From Rhizobium sp. (lineage in GTDB: Bacteria > Pseudomonadota > Alphaproteobacteria > Rhizobiales > Rhizobiaceae), in NCBI GenBank assembly GCA_027533385.1, contig JAPZUE010000020.1, positions 61,927-125,926 of the forward strand: 64,000 nt of DNA. The letters run 5' to 3'. Below, one piece after another: positions 17,513 to 26,210 of this stretch; positions within the stretch are counted from its first letter, which is position 1; each line of letters starts with the position of its first letter. A program made the position numbers and the translations under genes. Under the pieces are notes generated by a model. The model was given only the letters and a program-made list of their open reading frames with translations. It searched no databases and was not told where the DNA came from.

Positions 17513-17929
17513 TCACACCAGCCGGCGTGCGGCCTCTTCGCGGATCCGCTGGATCATCGAGCGCAACCCGTTGGCGCGCTGGGCGGTCAGGTGTTCCAGA
17601 AGCCCCAGCTGCTTGAAGAGATCGAGCGCGTCGAAGGCGACGACGTCCGAAGCCTTTTTGCCGGAATAGGCGGCCAGCACGATGGCGACGAGACCGCGCA
17701 CGATGAAGGCATCGCTGTCGCCGCGAAAACGCATCTCAGGATCGCCGCCGTCCCCGGCCGAGACCGAAAGCCAGACCTGGCTTGCACAGCCCTGCACCTT
17801 GTTGTCAGCCGTCTTCTCGCTGTCGGGCAGATCCGGCAGCGCCTTGCCGAGCTCGATGACATAGCGCATCCGGTCCTCCCAATCCTCAAGGAAGCCGAAG
17901 TCGTCGATCATCTCGTTCAAAGTCGCCAT
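17513..17929 (-). CDS. sufE: SufE-family cysteine desulfurase accessory protein
   Basis: The protein has 138 residues. SufE accepts sulfane sulfur from the cysteine desulfurase SufS and passes it to the Fe-S scaffold. The acceptor cysteine is C48 in NKVQGCASQVWL, the family's hallmark. FGFLEDWEDRMRYVIELGKALP at the start and the C-terminal LTAQRANGLRSMIQRIREEA are also conserved. It lies here alone, away from any suf operon. Confidence 0.93.
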   Translation of the reverse strand: MATLNEMIDDFGFLEDWEDRMRYVIELGKALPDLPDSEKTADNKVQGCASQVWLSVSAGDGGDPEMRFRGDSDAFIVRGLVAIVLAAYSGKKASDVVAFDALDLFKQLGLLEHLTAQRANGLRSMIQRIREEAARRLV

Positions 17930-18036
17930 GCTGCACCCGCTTGTTACGTCGGACCGATATAGTTGAGACGCCGACGCTTTTGAACCGCCTGCGGCAAGGA
18001 AACCTGTCGGAGACCTTGAAGCGGTGCAAAGCAGGG

Positions 18037-18357
18037 TTAGCCGGGGTCACCGGCATCAGGATCGTCCAGCTCGGGCATCGGTATCTGCATGCGGCCATGC
18101 CGGATGCTTGCGATCTCGATGGCACTCTCTGTGAGCCGATAGTCGATCAGATATTCGCCGGCGACGAGCGTCCGAAAACCGGCAACTTGCAAACCGTGGT
18201 GAGTGTTACCGGCTTCCGGAAACTGTTGCAGCAACGCGCGGGCGCGTTTCATCGATTCAGACAATGCGCGTGCTGCGGCAGGGCTGCGTTCTCTCAGATA
18301 GATGCTTTCCCGGCGCAGATAGTCTGCTGCCGTGCGGGAAAGCCGGACGGATCTCAT
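18037..18357 (-). CDS. parE: RelE/ParE-family toxin
   Basis: The protein has 106 residues. ParE-like features are LSRTAADYLRRESIYLRERSPAAARAL at the start, PEAGNTHHGLQVAGFRTLVAGEYLIDYRL in the beta core, and IEIASIRHGRM near the end. ParE toxins poison DNA gyrase and RelE relatives cut mRNA; which applies cannot be told. The start overlaps the antitoxin stop by four bases. Confidence 0.85.
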   Translation of the reverse strand: MRSVRLSRTAADYLRRESIYLRERSPAAARALSESMKRARALLQQFPEAGNTHHGLQVAGFRTLVAGEYLIDYRLTESAIEIASIRHGRMQIPMPELDDPDAGDPG

Positions 18358-18614
18358 GCCACCTTGCCGGCGATGAGACGGTCCATCTCCGCGAGCACCG
18401 CATCGAAGTCCTCATGCTCACCGGCATCCAGTTGAATCTGCCCGTCGATCGCGGCCAGCATGTCAGCCCCCTCATTGAGGAGATAGCCCTTTAAGGCGCG
18501 CAGAATGATGAAGCTGCGCGAGCGTTCAGTCGCCTTCGCAATTCTGTCGATATCCGTGAGGATTTCACCCGGAATCCGAAGCGTTACGGACTCTGTCGAT
18601 TTGCCGGCCGACAT
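18354..18614 (-). CDS. parD: ParD/CopG-type antitoxin
   Basis: The protein has 86 residues from ATG 18614. The N-terminal TESVTLRIPGEILTDIDRIAKATERSRSFIILRALKGYL is a ribbon-helix-helix domain (strand VTLRIP, then two helices). The C-terminal acidic tail (LDAGEHEDFDAVLAEMDRLIA) binds the toxin. It is upstream of and overlapping the parE-like gene, the usual antitoxin-first order. Homologues start at MSAGKSTES, so the extension to 18722 is rejected. Confidence 0.87.
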   Translation of the reverse strand: MSAGKSTESVTLRIPGEILTDIDRIAKATERSRSFIILRALKGYLLNEGADMLAAIDGQIQLDAGEHEDFDAVLAEMDRLIAGKVA

Positions 18615-18683
18615 CGCATTCTCCTTTGCTGTGCAAGACACTGTAAGACAGGTCTGCACCGATGACAAATGGAGCAAGGGAAA

Positions 18684-18715
18684 AGAAAAAAGCCGCGCAG
18701 CTTGCGCTACGCGGC
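18684..18715 (-). terminator. Terminator on the minus strand
   Basis: The minus strand reads GCCGCG...CGCGGC with inner complementarity (AGC...GCT), then CTTTTTTCTTTT. It lies about 140 bp past the stop of the DUF5330 gene and just upstream of the ParD start, so it would insulate the toxin-antitoxin operon. Confidence 0.7.
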
Positions 18716-18854
18716 CCGGCAACTGCCGAATTCAGTCAGGGACAGGCAGACAGGCAACCGCCCATGGCAGAACGGCTGCAAGCGGAGAGGGGCGGGTGTT
18801 CGCCCCGGAATTCTTGAGGTGACCGCGTTATGACGGTCAGGTTTTGCCGAGGCC

Positions 18855-19319
18855 TTACGGCTTCGGCGGCTGGTAGGGTTTCGGCAGATGCTTCGGCCGC
18901 GCCTCTGGGGAGACCGTACCCGTCACGATCGGCGCCTCGGCTTCCGCCGTGGCGAGCTGAGGCGTTTCGACCGCAGGCTTGACGATCTCGATCCCGCCGG
19001 CCTTCGGCGCCGGGCTTTCGCCGGCCACCGCCGTCTCGCCGCCCTCGCTGAACTGATTGTCGAGCAGCTGATAGGCGACCAGCGCCCCTTCGCGGGCCCG
19101 CTGGCCAAGTGCCTGGAAGGTCGCCGCACCCTTTTCGCAGACTTCCGGCTTTTCGACGCAGAGCGAAGTCACATAGTCATAGGCACCGCTGGCGGCGGTG
19201 ATGGCCGCACCCATGTCGAAGCCGGCGCCTTCCTTTTCCTCGGCCGGCGGCGCCGCGAGGAAGGACAGCGCAACAAGCGTCGCTGTGCAGTAGAAAGTTC
19301 CCTTGATCAGAAACCACAT
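18855..19319 (-). CDS. DUF5330-type exported protein
   Basis: This 154-residue protein starts MWFLIKGTFYCTATLVALSFL, a membrane anchor typical of the rhizobial DUF5330 family. Its conserved core is the pair of cysteines in YDYVTSLCVEKPEVCEKGAATFQALGQRAREGALVAYQLLDNQF. The C-terminal half is a Pro/Ala/Glu-rich linker ending PKHLPKPYQPPKP. It is probably periplasmic and its function is unknown. It is transcribed away from the histidine kinase at 19796 across a 476-bp intergenic region. Confidence 0.72.
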   Translation of the reverse strand: MWFLIKGTFYCTATLVALSFLAAPPAEEKEGAGFDMGAAITAASGAYDYVTSLCVEKPEVCEKGAATFQALGQRAREGALVAYQLLDNQFSEGGETAVAGESPAPKAGGIEIVKPAVETPQLATAEAEAPIVTGTVSPEARPKHLPKPYQPPKP

Positions 19320-19623
19320 GGTCTTCACCAAATCCCTGTTGCCGGTCTTTGCCGGAACGGCCCGGGTTTCTCCCCGAACTCGTGAATGCCACCCTAGGTT
19401 TGATTCGCGAAAATCGATTTGCGAAAGCTGCTCGGTTTTGACGCGAATTCGACTAAAATTTGAATGATCTCGCCGTTTCGGGACGCTTGTCTAAAAGTTT
19501 AGCGACCCCTGTTAAGCATAAATGTGGCCGAGTGCCCGCAATCCATCGGTTCTTGAGCGCAAGACGCGACACAAATCTTAACGCACTTCAGAAAAGTTGA
19601 ATGATTTCAGCGCTTACGCCCCG

Positions 19624-19631
19624 TTAACCAT
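19624..19631. promoter_or_regulatory. Candidate CtrA half-site
   Basis: TTAACCAT matches the consensus half-site used by the cell-cycle regulator CtrA in rhizobia and Brucella. It lies in the 476-bp AT-rich divergent region (19320-19795) 165 bp before the histidine kinase. An 8-bp match alone is weak evidence. The rest of this region holds no gene that I can see. Confidence 0.3.
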
Positions 19632-19795
19632 GATTTGGAAAGCCCGCTTCGGCTGTCCTGTTTCGGGTCAGAAGAGGCTCCTGGAGCGCCTTGCGGGCCT
19701 CAGCCTTATCTATTCCTTAAGCGCGTGCGGCCTATCTTCCCCCGGTAAATCAGAGGAACCGATCGCGGATTTCTGGCGTGGTTGTATTGCGTAAA

Positions 19796-21316
19796 ATGTC
19801 GGATGCACTGACGGGGACCATGGACGGGCTTCTGACCCGGCTGCTGTCGCGTCATGCTGCCGGCCGCCCGGTGGATCGTGGCGAAATCGGTGCCTTGCGC
19901 CGGCTGACCTTTGCCGCGCTCTTTGCCGTCGTTGCCGTGTCGATCGCTCTCAGCCTCGTCTTCGGCATCGCAACCGGCCTGCCGATCGGCTTTGCCCTGG
20001 TCACCGCCCTTTATCTGCTGTCCGCTGTCGTGCTCGTTTCCGGACTGCGTCTCGGCAGTCCCGTCGAAGCCAATGCCGGCACGGCCAGCAACACCGCCGA
20101 CCCCTATGAGTATTGCCCGGGCCTCTTTCTGACGCTCGATGTCACCGGCGTCGTGCGCGCCGCCGGCGGCCGCGACCGCCAGATGTTCCTCTCCTTCCTG
20201 CGCGAGCCTCTGTCGCGCCCCTTCGTCGAACAGGTGCATGTCTCCGACCGTCTGGCTTTCGTCCAGGCGCTCGACGAGCTGCGCCTCGGCGCCGATGTTG
20301 TTGTCACCGACCTGCGGCTCGATCGCCCGGTCATCGGTCTGGATCAGGCGCAGTTCCTCAATGTCCGCCTCGACATGACGGCCGTCCGCGCCGATGACGG
20401 TTCGCTGTCGGGCGTGCGCGCCCAGATGCTCGACATCGAGGGCGAGATGCAGATGCGCGAAGAAGTGGCCCGCAAGCAGGCCGAGGCAACGGCGGCCCAT
20501 GAGATCAAGAGCCGCTTCCTCGCCGCCGTCAGCCACGAGATGCGCACGCCGCTCAATGCCATCCTCGGCTTTTCCGACATCCTGGCCGGCGAGTATTTCG
20601 GCAAGCTCGAAAACGACCGCCAGCGCGAATATGTCCAGCTGATCCGCCAGTCCGGCGCCCATCTGCTCTCTGTCGTCAACACCATGCTCGACATGTCGAA
20701 GATCGAGGCTGGCCGCTACGAACTGATGCTCGAGGATGTCGACCTCGCACAGTCGCTGACCGAATGCGAGCGCATGCTCTCGCTCCAGGCCCAGACCAAG
20801 GGCGTGAAGCTGACGAGCCGCCTGCCCAAGGGTCTCGGCGAAATCACCGCCGATGGCCGGGCGCTGCGCCAGATCGTCATCAATCTCGTTGGCAATGCCA
20901 TCAAGTTCACCGATGCCGGCGGCGCCGTCATCATTGATGCCATGCGTCACGGCAATGAAGTGACTGTCAGCATCAGCGATACGGGCATCGGCATTTCGCC
21001 GGACAAGATGGCGATCATCGGTCGCCCCTTCACACAGGTGCAGAACGATCTCAATCGCAACTACGAGGGTTCCGGGCTCGGTCTTTCGCTGGTAAAGGGA
21101 TTGACGGCCCTTCATGGGGGCACGTTCCGGATCGAGAGCCGTGCCGGCGAGGGGACGGTGGTGATGGTGACCTTGCCCTCCGATGGTTCGGGTGCCAAAG
21201 TCGCCGGCGAGACCAATATGGTCGAATTCCCGCCGCGCCTTGCCGATGCGGGGAGTGAGTTGAAGACGGGTGGGAAAGCACCAGGGCATGACAAAGCGGA
21301 AGCGAAAATCGCCTGA
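19796..21316 (+). CDS. Membrane sensor histidine kinase (PleC/DivJ-like)
   Basis: The protein has 506 residues from ATG 19796. Two N-terminal helices (FAALFAVVAVSIALSLVFG and IGFALVTALYLLSAVVLV) are followed by a PAS-like domain (DPYEYCPGLFLTLDVTGVVRAAGG). The HisKA dimerisation helix has phospho-acceptor H247 in FLAAVSHEMRTPLNAILGFSDILAGEYFG. The HATPase domain shows the N box (QIVINLVGNAIKFT), G1 (ISDTGIGIS), F box (RPFTQVQ) and G2 (GSGLGLSLVKGL). The dimerisation sequence is of the type found in PleC, DivJ and PdhS kinases of the DivK-CtrA cell-cycle pathway; that assignment is inferred. Its 3' end overlaps the next gene by 29 bp. No partner response regulator is adjacent. Confidence 0.88.
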   Translation: MSDALTGTMDGLLTRLLSRHAAGRPVDRGEIGALRRLTFAALFAVVAVSIALSLVFGIATGLPIGFALVTALYLLSAVVLVSGLRLGSPVEANAGTASNTADPYEYCPGLFLTLDVTGVVRAAGGRDRQMFLSFLREPLSRPFVEQVHVSDRLAFVQALDELRLGADVVVTDLRLDRPVIGLDQAQFLNVRLDMTAVRADDGSLSGVRAQMLDIEGEMQMREEVARKQAEATAAHEIKSRFLAAVSHEMRTPLNAILGFSDILAGEYFGKLENDRQREYVQLIRQSGAHLLSVVNTMLDMSKIEAGRYELMLEDVDLAQSLTECERMLSLQAQTKGVKLTSRLPKGLGEITADGRALRQIVINLVGNAIKFTDAGGAVIIDAMRHGNEVTVSISDTGIGISPDKMAIIGRPFTQVQNDLNRNYEGSGLGLSLVKGLTALHGGTFRIESRAGEGTVVMVTLPSDGSGAKVAGETNMVEFPPRLADAGSELKTGGKAPGHDKAEAKIA

Positions 21317-22298
21317 GAAGAAGAAGGGGGGCTCGACGGTCCTCCTCATTCTGTCGAAGGGTGCCGGCGCTCTTGCGCGGCTTGTCGGGCGCCATCCGCG
21401 CGCCGTCGGCGGCGCCTTCTGCTTCACGCTCGTCTTCGGAACGATCGCCGCCAACGCCCTCTGGTACCAGCCGGGCCAGCATCCCTCGCCCTTCCTGCGC
21501 ACCCGCGACGCAACCGATTTCACCGCCCTGGCAGGCGTGCCGCGCACGCCGCTGCTGAGCGACGAGAACGCCACAAACGTCACCACCTTCCGCATCGAGC
21601 GCGAAAAGCCGGGCTCTGAGACAGAGGCCGCCGATGCCCCCGAGGCCGGCCCTGCGGCAGAACCCGCGCCGACGGCGACGGCAGCCGTTCCCGCATCCGC
21701 CGCACTTCCCGCCAATGCAGAGGAAACGGCGGGCCTCATTCGCCAGGTCCAGGCAGAACTCCTGCGCCGTGGCCTTTATGACGGTGACGCTGACGGCGTC
21801 ATCGGTCCCCGCACCGAAACCGCCATCGCCCTGTTCCAGAAGACCGTCGGCATGGAGGCGAACGGCCTTGTGACGCCGGAACTTCTGGCGGCCCTTGCCC
21901 TTGATCGCGGCATCACCGCAGCCGTGCCGGCCCAGCGGCCTGCCATGGATGTCAATGCCGGTGGCGAAGACCCCGTTGCCGCCGCCATCCGCAATGCCGA
22001 GACCCAGGTCGTGACCGCCCCGCGGCGCCCGATCGCCTCGGTCCAGCCGGTCCCGCCAAAGGCCGTCGAGCCGTCGGCACCGCCGCCGGTCCAGCAGGCC
22101 AATTTCGATCCGGGCCTCGTCATGGAAATCCAGCGCGGCCTGTCAAACATGGCCTACAAGAACATCCGCATCGACGGCGTCCCGGGCGACGACACCCGCG
22201 CCGCCATCCGTCGCTTCGAGCGCCACTACCAGCTGCCCGAAACCGGCGAGCCGAGTGCAGCCGTGCTGAAGAAACTCAAGGACATCGGCGCACTCTGA
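21288..22298 (+). CDS. Membrane-anchored peptidoglycan-binding protein
   Basis: The protein has 336 residues from ATG 21288. The basic N-terminus (TKRKRKSPEKKKGG) precedes one membrane helix (~residues 43-60), then a Pro/Ala-rich periplasmic linker. Two PG_binding_1 modules follow: VQAELLRRGLYDGDADGVIGPRTETAIALFQ at ~150-185 and EIQRGLSNMAYKNIRIDGVPGDDTRAAIRRFERHY at ~270-315, each with the helix-DG-G-T-AI-F pattern. It should link the inner membrane to the cell wall. The overlap with the kinase suggests co-expression and perhaps a role in growth or division sensing. Confidence 0.85.
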   Translation: MTKRKRKSPEKKKGGSTVLLILSKGAGALARLVGRHPRAVGGAFCFTLVFGTIAANALWYQPGQHPSPFLRTRDATDFTALAGVPRTPLLSDENATNVTTFRIEREKPGSETEAADAPEAGPAAEPAPTATAAVPASAALPANAEETAGLIRQVQAELLRRGLYDGDADGVIGPRTETAIALFQKTVGMEANGLVTPELLAALALDRGITAAVPAQRPAMDVNAGGEDPVAAAIRNAETQVVTAPRRPIASVQPVPPKAVEPSAPPPVQQANFDPGLVMEIQRGLSNMAYKNIRIDGVPGDDTRAAIRRFERHYQLPETGEPSAAVLKKLKDIGAL

Positions 22299-22317
22299 CG
22301 CCAGGTTGCGACCTGTT

Positions 22318-23298
22318 TCAGTCGATCCAGGGCAGGAGGCCTTGCCGTGGATTCGGCGGGGCGATGAACCCTGCGGGATTAAGGCTCTCTCCCGCTTCGA
22401 TCCGCTCATAGAGGTCGAGATAGCGCTGCGCCATCCGCTCGGCGGTGAAATGCGCACGAACATGCTGATGGATCACGGACCTGTCGAAACGATCGATAGC
22501 CCGGATCGCCTCGGCCAGCACCTCACCGCTGTCTGACAGGCAGCCGACCTGCGGCGGCACGAGTTCAGGCAGCGAGCCATAGGGCGTGGCAAATACCGGC
22601 AGTCCGAAATACATCGCCTCGATCAGGGCAATGCCGAACGGTTCATCCCAGCGGACCGGAAAGACAAGGCCCGACGCCCGGCCAAGCACGGCCGCCTTTC
22701 GGGCATCGTCGACCATGCCGTGAAACCGGACATTCGGATCGAGCGTCAGCCGGAACCCCATCTTCAGGTTCAGCCGCGATCCCCCGAGCACCTCAAGTCG
22801 CCGTCCCGCCTTGCGGGCAACGCGGATCGCACCGCGCACATTCTTCACCTTCCAGGCTGCCTTTGCCAGAAAGACAAGCGAGCCGCCCCGGCCCGTCAAG
22901 TCCGGCTCCGGATAGCTTCGCGGATCGAGACCATTATGCACGAAGGTCGATCCGCCGTGGCGCGCCGCATGATCGGCCGAAACGAAGATCGAATTGCGGT
23001 GCAGGCGCTGGCCGGCTGCATTGCCATGCACCGTCTGACAGGCCTTGCCGTCGAAATCAGGATCAAGGCAGACATGGCTGTGAAAGACATCTGCCGCCCG
23101 CGGGATCTGCGCTTCGAGCGGGAGAGCCGGCTGGAGAACGGAAAGCGGTCCATAAGCCCAGGTCGATCCGGCGGGCGCGAGCAGACCCACCACATGGCCC
23201 CGTTCGGACAGGGCTCGCCCAAGCCACAGGATAACGCGTTCCGTGCCGCCATAGCAGCGTGGGGGCATACGGGTTCGAATGGCAAGAACGATATGCAT
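22318..23298 (-). CDS. Family 4 glycosyltransferase
   Basis: The protein has 326 residues from ATG 23298. The N-terminal domain reads RTRMPPRCYGGTERVILWLGRALSERGH, the GGTER-type acceptor loop. The C-terminal GT-B domain has GLVFPVRWDEPFGIALIEAMYFGLPVFATPYGSLPEL, including the E-x7-E motif (EPFGIALIE) that contacts the sugar nucleotide. It transfers a sugar from a nucleotide donor, possibly for surface polysaccharide or glycolipid. Donor and acceptor are unknown. It is relatively short for the family (usually 350-400 residues) and stands alone. Confidence 0.85.
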   Translation of the reverse strand: MHIVLAIRTRMPPRCYGGTERVILWLGRALSERGHVVGLLAPAGSTWAYGPLSVLQPALPLEAQIPRAADVFHSHVCLDPDFDGKACQTVHGNAAGQRLHRNSIFVSADHAARHGGSTFVHNGLDPRSYPEPDLTGRGGSLVFLAKAAWKVKNVRGAIRVARKAGRRLEVLGGSRLNLKMGFRLTLDPNVRFHGMVDDARKAAVLGRASGLVFPVRWDEPFGIALIEAMYFGLPVFATPYGSLPELVPPQVGCLSDSGEVLAEAIRAIDRFDRSVIHQHVRAHFTAERMAQRYLDLYERIEAGESLNPAGFIAPPNPRQGLLPWID

Positions 23299-23490
23299 GA
23301 GGGCCCTGCGGAAAGCTCCGGCGGAGCCAGCACACCGCATTGGCATGCCACGATCATGCTGTTCCCCCCGGACATCGGCAGTTCTCGCATCATTCCACGA
23401 CTTTCGTCTAGGTGAATTTTCGCAGCCCCTAAAGAAAGGCCTCATTAATCATACCAGTGCTAGGCTCCTGCGATTGGGGGAGGATGATCC

Positions 23491-24951
23491 ATGACTGCTG
23501 CGACGAACCTGCGCTACGACGACCAACAGCCTGCGGTGCCGGAGCCCGCGCGGGCACCGGAAGCCGATACGGTCAAGCTGCGCGGCATCATCCAGCGTCT
23601 TGCCGAGGAGGCTTCCACACTCGGCGTGGATCTCGTCGATATCGCCGGCGCCATCCAGGACGTCGCTGGGATTTCGAAGCGCCATTCCGTCACCTTCGAT
23701 GGCATCACCAGGACAGCGCTGTCCATCGCCGAGACCAATCGCGACGTTGCCGCCACTTTGCGCGAGACGGACCAGACCGCCGGCGAAGCGCGCCGCATGC
23801 TGACCGACAGCGCGACGCGCCTCACGGGCGCCGTCGACAAGATCGACCATATGGTCTCGACCTCCGAGGAGATCGGCACGGAAATCGGCAGCTTCTCCCA
23901 GTCGCTCTCCGAGGTCGATAAGGTGGCCGAGGAAATCGGCACCATCGCCCGCCAGACAAACCTTCTCGCACTCAACGCCGCCATCGAGGCGGCCCGTGCC
24001 GGTGACGCCGGCAAGGGCTTTGCGGTCGTGGCTGCGGAAGTCCGTGCTCTGGCGCTCCAGACCTCCCAGGCCACCGGCGCCATCCAGGAAACCCTGAACC
24101 AGATCCGCCACAAGATTGTCCGCCTCAACGAAGCGGGACGCGGCGCCACTGCCAGCGCCCGCGATGTGCGCGAGACCTCCCAGGCCATGAACCAGTCCTT
24201 CTCGGCCATGGAGCAGGTCATCACCCGCATTCTCGACGGCTCCTCGGCCATGGCCCAGACGACCGACCAGGTCGACCGGCAGTGCTCGGAATTCGTCGCG
24301 ACGCTGAACAATATGTCCGGCGAAGTCCGCCAGTCCGACCACCACCTGCAGCAGACGGCAGGCCGTGTCGACAAGGTCGTTGCGCTGTCGGAAACGCTGA
24401 TCCAGCTGACCGCAAGTGCTGGCATCCGCACGGCAGACAGCGACTGGATCGACACCGCCGTCGATGTCGCCGCGCGCATCTCGCAGGTTTTCCAGCAGGC
24501 CGTGGACAGCGGCCGTATCAGGACCAGCGACCTTTTCGACCGCAACTACCGGCCTATCCCCGGCACCGATCCCGTCCAGATGATGACCGGCTTCACCGAG
24601 TTCACCGATCAGGTGCTTCCTGCCATCATCGAGCCGATCGCTGCCTCCTCCGACCGCATCGGCTTCTGTGCCGCTGTTGACGAAAACGGCTATCTGCCGA
24701 CCCACAACAAGAAGTTTTCCGCGCCGCAGCGTCCCGGCGACAGCGTCTGGAACACCGCCAACTGCCGCAACCGCCGCATCTTCAACGACCGCGTCGGCCT
24801 GGCCGCCGGCCGCTCGACGGCCCCCTTCCTCGTCCAGACCTACCGCCGCGACATGGGCGGCGGCAACTTCGTCCTGATGAAAGACATCTCCGCCCCCATC
24901 TTCGTCGCCGGCCGCCACTGGGGCGGGTTGAGGTTGGCGGTGAAGGTGTAG
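23491..24951 (+). CDS. Soluble methyl-accepting chemotaxis protein with C-terminal sensor domain
   Basis: This 486-residue protein has no membrane helix. Residues ~20-320 are the helical signalling rod, with the highly conserved tip [37 protein letters not shown] (~150-187) that contacts CheA and CheW. The C-terminal ~150 residues form a PAS/Cache-like sensor: [36 protein letters not shown], then [19 protein letters not shown] and a final [28 protein letters not shown]. The inverted order (signalling first, sensor last) occurs in a group of alphaproteobacterial cytoplasmic receptors. GGGGGAGG precedes ATG 23491. The ligand is unknown. Confidence 0.9.
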   Translation: MTAATNLRYDDQQPAVPEPARAPEADTVKLRGIIQRLAEEASTLGVDLVDIAGAIQDVAGISKRHSVTFDGITRTALSIAETNRDVAATLRETDQTAGEARRMLTDSATRLTGAVDKIDHMVSTSEEIGTEIGSFSQSLSEVDKVAEEIGTIARQTNLLALNAAIEAARAGDAGKGFAVVAAEVRALALQTSQATGAIQETLNQIRHKIVRLNEAGRGATASARDVRETSQAMNQSFSAMEQVITRILDGSSAMAQTTDQVDRQCSEFVATLNNMSGEVRQSDHHLQQTAGRVDKVVALSETLIQLTASAGIRTADSDWIDTAVDVAARISQVFQQAVDSGRIRTSDLFDRNYRPIPGTDPVQMMTGFTEFTDQVLPAIIEPIAASSDRIGFCAAVDENGYLPTHNKKFSAPQRPGDSVWNTANCRNRRIFNDRVGLAAGRSTAPFLVQTYRRDMGGGNFVLMKDISAPIFVAGRHWGGLRLAVKV

Positions 24952-25067
24952 CCCCAGATCTCCACGACGCCAGCAGGGACGATCGAACCGATCCCATAGG
25001 CCCCTATCATCGAGACTGGGTGTAAAGCGTCGCTTGACGCGATACGCCTCCAGATCTATCTTCGGGC

Positions 25068-25358
25068 ATGAGGATAAGGTCCGTTCTGCACAAGGGACTG
25101 CGTCGTCTGATCGAAGCGGATGACGGGTCCGGCCTTCAGCCCGCCGTCGTGCCGAAACTCCGTCGCATGGTGTCCTTCCTGCAGGATATGCAGCGCGAAG
25201 ACGAACTGCATGATGTCCCGTGTTGGAAGGCCCACCGGCTAACCGGAGACCGGAAGGGCACTTGGAGCCTTTTCGTCACCAAGAACTGGCGGCTGACCTT
25301 CCGCATTGATGGAGACACCATTGAGATCGTCGATCTCAACTACGAAGATTATCACTAG
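25068..25358 (+). CDS. higB: HigB-type RelE-family toxin
   Basis: The protein has 96 residues. The core GLRRLIEADDGSGLQPAVVPKLRRMVSFL and the end WKAHRLTGDRKGTWSLFVTKNWRLTFRIDGDTIEIVDLNYEDYH match HigB/GraT toxins, ribosome-dependent mRNA interferases (PF05015). In these the NWRLTF segment and the final DYH are conserved. The toxin gene comes first, as is usual for higBA. Confidence 0.92.
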   Translation: MRIRSVLHKGLRRLIEADDGSGLQPAVVPKLRRMVSFLQDMQREDELHDVPCWKAHRLTGDRKGTWSLFVTKNWRLTFRIDGDTIEIVDLNYEDYH

Positions 25359-25367
25359 GAGCCAGGG

Positions 25368-25676
25368 ATGAATATGGACGCGGGCTATCGCATGAAATCG
25401 CCGGCACACCCGGGTGAGTTCATCCGTCATGAAATCATCGAACCGCTCGGCCTGAACGTCACATCCGCTGCCGCCGCCTTAGGTGTCACGAGAGCTGCCC
25501 TGTCCGCGCTCCTCAATCAACGGGCGAGCCTCTCCCCCGAGATGGCCCTGCGCATCGAGAAGGCCTTTGGTGTGTCGATGGATACCCTGATGCGCATGCA
25601 GAACAGCTTCGACATCGCGGCAGCAAGGCGCCGTGCACACGAGATCGTGGTAGCTCCATACAAGGCTGCGGTCTGA
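25368..25676 (+). CDS. higA: HigA-type antitoxin
   Basis: The protein has 102 residues. SPAHPGEFIRHEIIEPLGLNVTSAAAALGVTRAALSALLNQRASLSPEMALRIEKAFG is the standard HigA/XRE helix-turn-helix, with the recognition helix at VTRAALSALLN. It sits nine bases after higB with its own RBS (AGGAGCCAGGG). HigA neutralises HigB and represses the operon. Confidence 0.92.
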   Translation: MNMDAGYRMKSPAHPGEFIRHEIIEPLGLNVTSAAAALGVTRAALSALLNQRASLSPEMALRIEKAFGVSMDTLMRMQNSFDIAAARRRAHEIVVAPYKAAV

Positions 25677-25738
25677 GCTGTCGGCGGGATCCATACCCCA
25701 CCCTCGACGTCGCCTCCGCAATCCCCTAAACGCTACCC

Positions 25739-26086
25739 ATGCGCATCCGCTCCGACATCTTCGTCTCCGCCCTGACCCGTCGCGTCTTCTCTGATGGCGG
25801 CTATGCCGCTGTCGTGCACAAGGGCTCCGAAGCCTCGGGCGCGATCTTCGTCCGGCAGCGGTTTCGCGACGGACTGGAGACGCTTTATGGCCCGGCGCCG
25901 CAGGCCATGATCGGGGAGGGGGATCGCGACATCAGGCTTTTCGAGCCGCGCCTGATGCGATCAGAGCCGGAGGCGGTGGAGGCTCTCATTGCCCGCGAGC
26001 GGAAATTCGACAGCGATCTCTGGCTGGTCGAGATCGAGGTCGACGATCTCGGCACCTATCTCACCCTCACGGATGACGCAGGCTGA
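25739..26086 (+). CDS. DUF1491 family protein
   Basis: This 115-residue protein, MRIRSDIFVSALTRRVFSDGGYAAVVHKGSEASGAIFVRQR... to EARERKFDSDLWLVEIE-like (RERKFDSDLWLVEIEVDD), matches the alphaproteobacterial DUF1491 family over its full length. The fold is predicted alpha/beta. Function is unknown and no catalytic motif is visible. A single half of a family A repeat follows. Confidence 0.88.
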   Translation: MRIRSDIFVSALTRRVFSDGGYAAVVHKGSEASGAIFVRQRFRDGLETLYGPAPQAMIGEGDRDIRLFEPRLMRSEPEAVEALIARERKFDSDLWLVEIEVDDLGTYLTLTDDAG

Positions 26087-26096
26087 GCTTACACCA

Positions 26097-26145
26097 ACCC
26101 TCCCCTTGAGGGGGAGGGTCGGAGCGAAGCTCCGGGGTGGGGTGA
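26097..26145. repeat. Half of a family A repeat
   Basis: Only the right-hand module is present, in inverse orientation: ACCCTCCCCTTGAGGGGGAG, GGTCGGAGCGAAGCTCCGGG, GTGGGGTGA. It shows that the two modules can occur separately. It could act as a terminator-like hairpin for the DUF1491 transcript. Confidence 0.85.
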
Positions 26146-26210
26146 CCACCTGATGTCGGAGTTCAGGAGCCGGCGGTAGGCAGAGACACCTACTGCCCAA
26201 ATCCTGCCGC

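Noticed and set aside
19706..21739. 677-residue minus-strand open frame
   Set aside because: It mirrors the histidine kinase and peptidoglycan-binding genes, which have clear family motifs. The frame is open because of GC-rich codon bias.
23449..24918. 489-residue minus-strand frame
   Set aside because: Antisense to the chemoreceptor gene, whose signalling tip is unmistakable.
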